Of a stretch of DNA of 64,000 nucleotides, positions 60,392 through 64,000 are shown one piece after another (within the stretch, counting starts at the first letter, position 1; every line of letters starts with the position of its first letter). Origin of the DNA: CALJFL01 sp039964455 (GTDB lineage Bacteria > Pseudomonadota > Gammaproteobacteria > Pseudomonadales > Halieaceae); NCBI GenBank assembly GCA_039964455.1, contig JBDVXK010000013.1, positions 372,001-436,000 on the forward strand, written 5' to 3'. The position numbers and the translations under genes are program-made. Under the pieces are notes generated by a model that worked only from the letters and a program-made list of their open reading frames with translations, made no database searches and had not been told where the DNA came from.

Positions 60392-60619
60392 TCAGTGAGA
60401 GTGATTGCAGGGAGGTACGGGATCAACACCGCCCTCGTGCCAGGGATGGCATTTACCAAGGCGTTTTAGAGTCAGGTAGCTTCCTTTGAAAACACCGTGT
60501 TCCTCGATGGCATCCATGGCGTAGGAGGAACAACTTGGGTAAAAACGGCAGTGGTTACCCAGCAGAGGGCTAATGCAGGCTTTGTAAACAGAGAGGATCG
60601 TTATAAGTAGTCGTCGCAT
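60392..60619 (-). CDS. yidD: Membrane protein insertion efficiency factor YidD
   Basis: Small amphipathic protein (75 residues) that aids YidC-dependent insertion. The conserved SVYKACISPLLGNHCRFYPSC block and the GGVDPVPP C-terminal motif are complete; three cysteines are conserved in the family. Four bases after rnpA, so it is in the rpmH operon. Function beyond aiding insertion is not settled. Confidence 0.95.
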   Translation of the reverse strand: MRRLLITILSVYKACISPLLGNHCRFYPSCSSYAMDAIEEHGVFKGSYLTLKRLGKCHPWHEGGVDPVPPCNHSH

Positions 60620-60623
60620 CTGT

Positions 60624-61028
60624 TTATCCGTTTAGGTCTTGAGCCGCTTTCGCGCCGTTGTTCAGCAGCTTTTGCCACTGCTGCCGCAATATAGATGAAA
60701 GCGTAGCATTGTCCAACTGGTCAAGCCCTCGTCTTGCCAGGAGTACGACATCAAAACTGGCAGAGTCCGCAGGGAGTTGCCGGAAGAACTCCCGGCTGAT
60801 TCGCTTGATCCGGTTACGTTGAACGGCGAGCCGGACATTCTTTTTGGCTATGACGAGGCCCAGGCGATGTTGGCTTTGGTCGTTTCCACGGGCCAGCAGT
60901 AGCAGGTTGCGATGGGAAGCACGAGCATCTGCGCCCTCGAAGACCTGGCTGTAGTCGGCCGCATTGAGCAGCCGTTTGCCTTTGCTAAAGGATGCATCTG
61001 CGCCAGGTAACTTGTGTGCACCGCTCAT
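60624..61028 (-). CDS. rnpA: Ribonuclease P protein component RnpA
   Basis: Protein subunit of RNase P, cutting 5' leaders from tRNA precursors. 134 residues; the core starts after a short variable N-terminus with FSKGKRLLNAADYSQVF, then LGLVIAKKNVRLAVQRNRIKRISREFF, whose RNR motif contacts the P RNA. ATG 61028 is the family-consistent choice. Sixteen bases after rpmH; the rpmH-rnpA pair is nearly universal. Confidence 0.96.
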   Translation of the reverse strand: MSGAHKLPGADASFSKGKRLLNAADYSQVFEGADARASHRNLLLLARGNDQSQHRLGLVIAKKNVRLAVQRNRIKRISREFFRQLPADSASFDVVLLARRGLDQLDNATLSSILRQQWQKLLNNGAKAAQDLNG

Positions 61029-61044
61029 CCAGTGCGCTGCCTGA

Positions 61045-61179
61045 TTATGCAGACAGACGCTTGCGGCCTTTGGCTCGGCGGCGATTCAGTACGTGGCGAC
61101 CGCCTTTAGTTGCCATGCGAGAGCGGAAACCGTGTGTGCGCTTGCGTTTGAGTACGCTGGGCTGAAATGTTCTTTTCAT
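61045..61179 (-). CDS. rpmH: 50S ribosomal protein L34
   Basis: The smallest ribosomal protein in the window, 44 residues, highly basic, translated as MKRTFQPSVLKRKRTHGFRS followed by RMATKGGRHVLNRRRAKGRK and RLSA. Identical in form to other gammaproteobacterial L34 proteins. First gene of the rpmH-rnpA-yidD-yidC-mnmE unit. A promoter is seen 75-103 bases upstream. Confidence 0.98.
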   Translation of the reverse strand: MKRTFQPSVLKRKRTHGFRSRMATKGGRHVLNRRRAKGRKRLSA

Positions 61180-61253
61180 CTCGATTCATCCAAATCAGTA
61201 ATATAAAGAAGGCAGACTCACGCAGACGTGGGCTGGCCGAAAAAAGGTGGGGT

Positions 61254-61282
61254 ATTCTAGAGAAACCGCGGCGCTAATTCAA
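61254..61282 (-). promoter_or_regulatory. Sigma-70 promoter of the rpmH operon
   Basis: On the minus strand TTGAAT (61282-61277), exactly 17 bases, then TAGAAT (61259-61254). Four and five of six bases match. Transcription would begin near 61247, some 70 bases before rpmH. Confidence 0.72.
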
Positions 61283-61444
61283 TGAAAGTACGGGTATTTT
61301 TCTGCTCAGCGGAATCTCTGCTTGGCGGTTCCTGCAGTCATCGTTGCAGCGTGCCCGGCGGATCTGTGCACCTGACCAATAAACTTCAGTAAATTCCGCG
61401 ATTTAGGTGATCAATACACAACTGACCCAAAAGATATTAACAAC

Positions 61445-61453
61445 TTATACACA
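61445..61453 (+). promoter_or_regulatory. DnaA box TTATACACA
   Basis: Matches the nonamer TTATNCACA exactly. It lies left of the AT-rich stretch in the candidate origin. Confidence 0.75.
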
Positions 61454-61563
61454 ATCCCGCTATTAATCGAGGGCCGTCGTTTTTTTTGTTTGAAAATTAA
61501 TCTAAAATACCCTAAGTAATTGATAAATATATAAATAATAATAAACTACTTTTCTATAAAATA

Positions 61564-61572
61564 TGTGGATAA
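61564..61572 (-). promoter_or_regulatory. DnaA box TTATCCACA (reverse strand)
   Basis: The plus strand reads TGTGGATAA, the exact complement of the strongest E. coli box. It lies just right of the AT-rich stretch, and about 122 bases before dnaA, so it may also serve in dnaA autoregulation. Confidence 0.8.
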
Positions 61573-61624
61573 CTTGGTCTTTGCCGAGTATGATGCTCGC
61601 TCTGGTGTCAAAAGCCGGTCAGAA

Positions 61625-61653
61625 TTCGAATAAGTTTATCATCGCTATATAAG
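61625..61653 (+). promoter_or_regulatory. Possible dnaA promoter
   Basis: TTCGAA at 61625-61630, 17 bases, TATAAG at 61648-61653; the -35 is weak. A transcript would begin near 61660, leaving a 35-base leader before the dnaA start. Confidence 0.35.
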
Positions 61654-61694
61654 ATTAGGGTGCCAGGCGCAAAACTGGCTCTGAGGGGAAAAAA

Positions 61695-63149
61695 TTGGCT
61701 GATGTAGTTTGGCAGAGGTGTGTATCACGCCTGCAGGATGAGCTGCCGTCTCAGCAATTCAACACGTGGATAAGACCATTGCAGGCCAACGAAAACGGTG
61801 GCCGGCTTCATTTGTATGCGCCTAACCGGTTCATCAAGGACTTTGTTTCCGACAAATTTGGCGACCGTATCACCCAGTTGGTTAATGAGGTCGATGCCGA
61901 AGTGGCCAGGGATGTGGTTCTGGAGATTGGAACCGGCTCTGAGCCAACGTTGGCTGCGCCCTCACTGGCAACTAGTGGGCCTGGCGAGGGTATTACGCCA
62001 GGGATCTCCGGGTCAGCCGTCAATGGTCAGCAGGTTTTACACGTCCCGAGTGCGGTGAGCGCCGTTACAACACACAGTACGGAACATGCCGACAGGCGAA
62101 GGGCTGAAGTAGAAGGGGCGCTGCACCACCAGCCAAACCTTGTCGAAAACTACCGCTTCGACAACTTTGTTGAAGGTAAGTCCAATCAACTGGCGTTGGC
62201 TGCTGCGCGGCAGGTGGCTGAAAACCCCGGGGACTCCTATAACCCGCTGTTTTTATATGGCGGCGTTGGCCTCGGTAAGACTCATCTCATGCATGCAGTG
62301 GGTAATGCTCTCAGGGAGCAAAACCCGGGCGCCAAAATTGTTTACCTCCATTCAGAGCGATTTGTAGCAGATATGGTTAAGGCGCTGCAGCTTGGCGCCA
62401 TTACTGACTTCAAGCGCTACTATCGCTCGGTCGATGCATTGCTGATTGACGACATACAGTTTTTCGCCAAGAAGGACCGGTCACAGGAAGAATTTTTTCA
62501 CACCTTCAATGCCCTGCTCGAAGGTGGGCAGCAAATGATCCTGACTTGCGATCGCTACCCGAAAGAAATCGATGGCCTTGAGGAGCGACTGAAATCCCGT
62601 TTCGGTTGGGGCCTTACCGTGGCGGTGGAGCCTCCGGAGCTGGAGACCAGGGTCGCGATTTTGATGACAAAGGCGACCCAGGCGCGAGTTGATCTGCCCC
62701 CGGACGCTGCCTTTTTCATTGCCCAGAGAATTCGCTCTAATGTTAGAGAGCTAGAGGGTGCGCTTAAGAGGGTGATAGCTAGCGCTCACTTCACGGGCCG
62801 GCCAGTGGATATTGACCTGATCAAGGAAAGCCTTAAGGATCTGCTGGCCCTACAGGACAAGCAGGTCAGCATGGACAATATCCAGCGTACCGTGGCTGAG
62901 TATTACAAGATAAAGATGGCCGACCTTATGTCCCGTCGCCGCAGCCGTTCGGTGGCCAGGCCGCGCCAGGTAGCTATGGCGCTGTCCAAGGAACTCACCA
63001 ATCACAGCCTGCCGGAGATTGGTGACAGCTTTGGTGGCAGAGACCACACGACAGTGCTCCACGCATGTCGTAAAATTAAAGAACTTCGCGAGACCAATTC
63101 GGATATTCGCGAGGATTATAAAAACCTGTTGCGCTCTCTTACCACCTGA
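61695..63149 (+). CDS. dnaA: Chromosomal replication initiator DnaA, TTG start
   Basis: AAA+ initiator that opens the origin. 484 residues from TTG 61695, with a strong GAGGGG seven bases upstream and no ATG near; the family start ADVVWQRCVSRLQDELPSQQ follows at once. Domain I (about 1-80), variable linker II (about 85-140), domain III with Walker A FLYGGVGLGKTHLMHA and DALLIDDIQFFAKKDRSQEE, and domain IV box-binding helix-turn-helix (ALSKELTNHSLPEIGDSFGG, RDHTTVLHACRKI). Precedes dnaN by 59 bases, as usual. Confidence 0.97.
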   Translation: MADVVWQRCVSRLQDELPSQQFNTWIRPLQANENGGRLHLYAPNRFIKDFVSDKFGDRITQLVNEVDAEVARDVVLEIGTGSEPTLAAPSLATSGPGEGITPGISGSAVNGQQVLHVPSAVSAVTTHSTEHADRRRAEVEGALHHQPNLVENYRFDNFVEGKSNQLALAAARQVAENPGDSYNPLFLYGGVGLGKTHLMHAVGNALREQNPGAKIVYLHSERFVADMVKALQLGAITDFKRYYRSVDALLIDDIQFFAKKDRSQEEFFHTFNALLEGGQQMILTCDRYPKEIDGLEERLKSRFGWGLTVAVEPPELETRVAILMTKATQARVDLPPDAAFFIAQRIRSNVRELEGALKRVIASAHFTGRPVDIDLIKESLKDLLALQDKQVSMDNIQRTVAEYYKIKMADLMSRRRSRSVARPRQVAMALSKELTNHSLPEIGDSFGGRDHTTVLHACRKIKELRETNSDIREDYKNLLRSLTT

Positions 63150-63208
63150 GTTGCGTCAGTTGGATGAATAGCCTGCGGCTATAATAATCGCTAAGGAAGA
63201 CCTGCACT

Positions 63209-64000
63209 ATGAAGTTTGTGATTTCCCGGGAAGCGCTGATCACGCCACTTAACCTGGTGGCGGGCGTTGTAGAGCGGCGACAAACGCTCCCTATACTTGC
63301 CAATGTAAAGCTGGTTCTCGATGGAGACAGGCTTTCATTGACGGGCACCGACTTGGAGGTTGAACTTCTGGGGCGGGTGCAACTGCCACAGGCGGGTGAG
63401 TCCGGCGAGGTGACTGTGCCTGCACGCAAGCTGGTGGATATCTGTAAGTCTCTGCCCGAGGGAAGTGAAATAAAGTTCGTGGCGGAGGAGGGCAAGGTAA
63501 CGGTCAAGTCGGGTCGCAGCCGCTTTACCCTGTCGACATTGCCTGCCCGTGAGTTCCCCAGTGTTGAGGATAGTATTGGAACCCACCAGTTCACTATCAA
63601 GCAGGGAGAGCTCAAGCGCTTAATTGAGCGTACGGGGTTCGCAATGGCCCAGCAGGATGTGCGCTATTACCTGAATGGCATGCTCTGGGAGATAAAATCC
63701 GGAAAACTGCGCGTTGTTGCCACTGATGGCCACCGTCTTGCCATGTGCACGCTGCCGTCAGCAATTGACGCCGGTGGCGATGCCCAGGTGATATTACCTC
63801 GCAAGGGTGTTCTTGAGCTTTCGCGACTGCTCCTTGAAGATGACGCGGATATCGCGATAGTCATAGGCAGTAACCACATACGTGCTAACACAGCAGACTT
63901 CACCTTTACCTCCAAGCTTGTAGACGGCAAATTCCCTGATTACGAACGCGTGCTACCACGTGCTGCGGACAAGATTGTACATGGTTCCCGATTGGAACTT
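63209..64000 (+). CDS. dnaN: DNA polymerase III beta sliding clamp DnaN (3' end cut by window)
   Basis: Ring clamp that tethers polymerase III. The frame runs open from ATG 63209 to the window edge (264 codons; full family length is about 366). It starts MKFVISREALITPLNLVAGV with the family stretch RRQTLPILANVKL, then GTDLEVELLG, LSTLPAREFPSVED and DGHRLAMC. AAGGA lies 11 bases before the start. recF and gyrB would be expected beyond the edge. Confidence 0.96.
   Translation, partial: MKFVISREALITPLNLVAGVVERRQTLPILANVKLVLDGDRLSLTGTDLEVELLGRVQLPQAGESGEVTVPARKLVDICKSLPEGSEIKFVAEEGKVTVKSGRSRFTLSTLPAREFPSVEDSIGTHQFTIKQGELKRLIERTGFAMAQQDVRYYLNGMLWEIKSGKLRVVATDGHRLAMCTLPSAIDAGGDAQVILPRKGVLELSRLLLEDDADIAIVIGSNHIRANTADFTFTSKLVDGKFPDYERVLPRAADKIVHGSRLEL

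Larger units (their letters stand above)
61283..61694. other. Probable chromosome replication origin (oriC) between rpmH and dnaA
   Basis: No gene is present. Perfect DnaA boxes lie at 61445-61453 (TTATACACA) and 61564-61572 (TGTGGATAA, reverse orientation), with a weaker one at 61412-61420 (CAATACACA). Between and beyond them, bases 61490-61565 are almost entirely A and T, a likely unwinding element. This matches the origin position of Pseudomonas, between rpmH and dnaA. The few boxes that are perfect make exact limits uncertain. Confidence 0.75.

Noticed and set aside
1..64000. Mobile elements, CRISPR array or defence island
   Set aside because: No transposase, integrase, direct repeat-spacer pattern or known defence gene was seen; gene order is that of a conserved origin-side chromosome.

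Overview
The window is a 64 kb stretch of gammaproteobacterial chromosome that reaches the replication origin at its right end: rpmH, then an AT-rich DnaA-box region, then dnaA and dnaN. Gene content and order point to a marine Halieaceae/Cellvibrionales-like or Pseudomonas-related bacterium. The supporting blocks are radC-coaBC-algC-argB, pyrE/crc/rph, yicC-gmk-rpoZ-spoT-ridA, oxyR-recG next to a rubredoxin reductase, ubiC-ubiA, a Crc homologue and HexR. This placement is inferred from gene order and motifs; no database search was done. Coding density is very high. I see no insertion sequence, prophage, integron, CRISPR array, rRNA or tRNA, and no defence island.

Layout. 1-6.9 kb: the end of hemW facing trmB, ygdD, then rpoH behind ftsY-ftsE-ftsX on the minus strand, with rsmD-coaD diverging. 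6.9-9.5 kb: a small exported Cys protein, mutM, rpmB-rpmG and radC on the minus strand. 9.6-15.2 kb: coaBC, a membrane-anchored algC, argB and slmA on the plus strand. 15.2-18.3 kb: a DUF4124-like coiled-coil protein, pyrE, crc and rph. 18.4-26.9 kb: yicC, gmk, rpoZ, spoT, ridA, oxyR and recG (with a minus-strand epimerase). 26.9-31.8 kb: a rubredoxin/rubredoxin-reductase fusion, ubiC, ubiA, a FemAB/GNAT-like protein and a DUF938 methyltransferase. 31.8-38.3 kb: yaaA, a TRAP permease pair, a thioesterase, a TakP-like TRAP binding protein and uvrD. 38.4-45.3 kb: hexR, an acidic SPOR-domain membrane protein, a small periplasmic protein, glmS and glmU, and a divergent TrmB-type regulator. 45.3-52.3 kb: the complete ATP synthase operon atpIBEFHAGDC. 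52.5-61.2 kb: parB-parA, rsmG-mnmG, mnmE, yidC-yidD-rnpA-rpmH, all on the minus strand. 61.2-64 kb: oriC-like DNA, dnaA, partial dnaN.

Most of these genes are core growth functions: replication start and segregation, translation, tRNA modification, membrane insertion, cell division, energy, nucleotide and cofactor synthesis, and stringent and oxidative responses. The points that go beyond routine annotation are regulatory or architectural. A perfect CIRCE (HrcA operator) sits in the rpoH leader, which would put the sigma-32 gene under a repressor. MutM must start at a TTG. AlgC carries a two-helix membrane and extracytoplasmic sensor-like extension, and dut is missing from its usual place. 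Rubredoxin is fused to its reductase. A TrmB-type regulator diverges from glmUS with two palindromes in the intergenic DNA. Two AT-rich, DnaA-box-like regions flank the mnmE-rpmH block.

I did not find a clearly new multi-gene system. The CIRCE-rpoH link and the glmUS regulator are the best leads.
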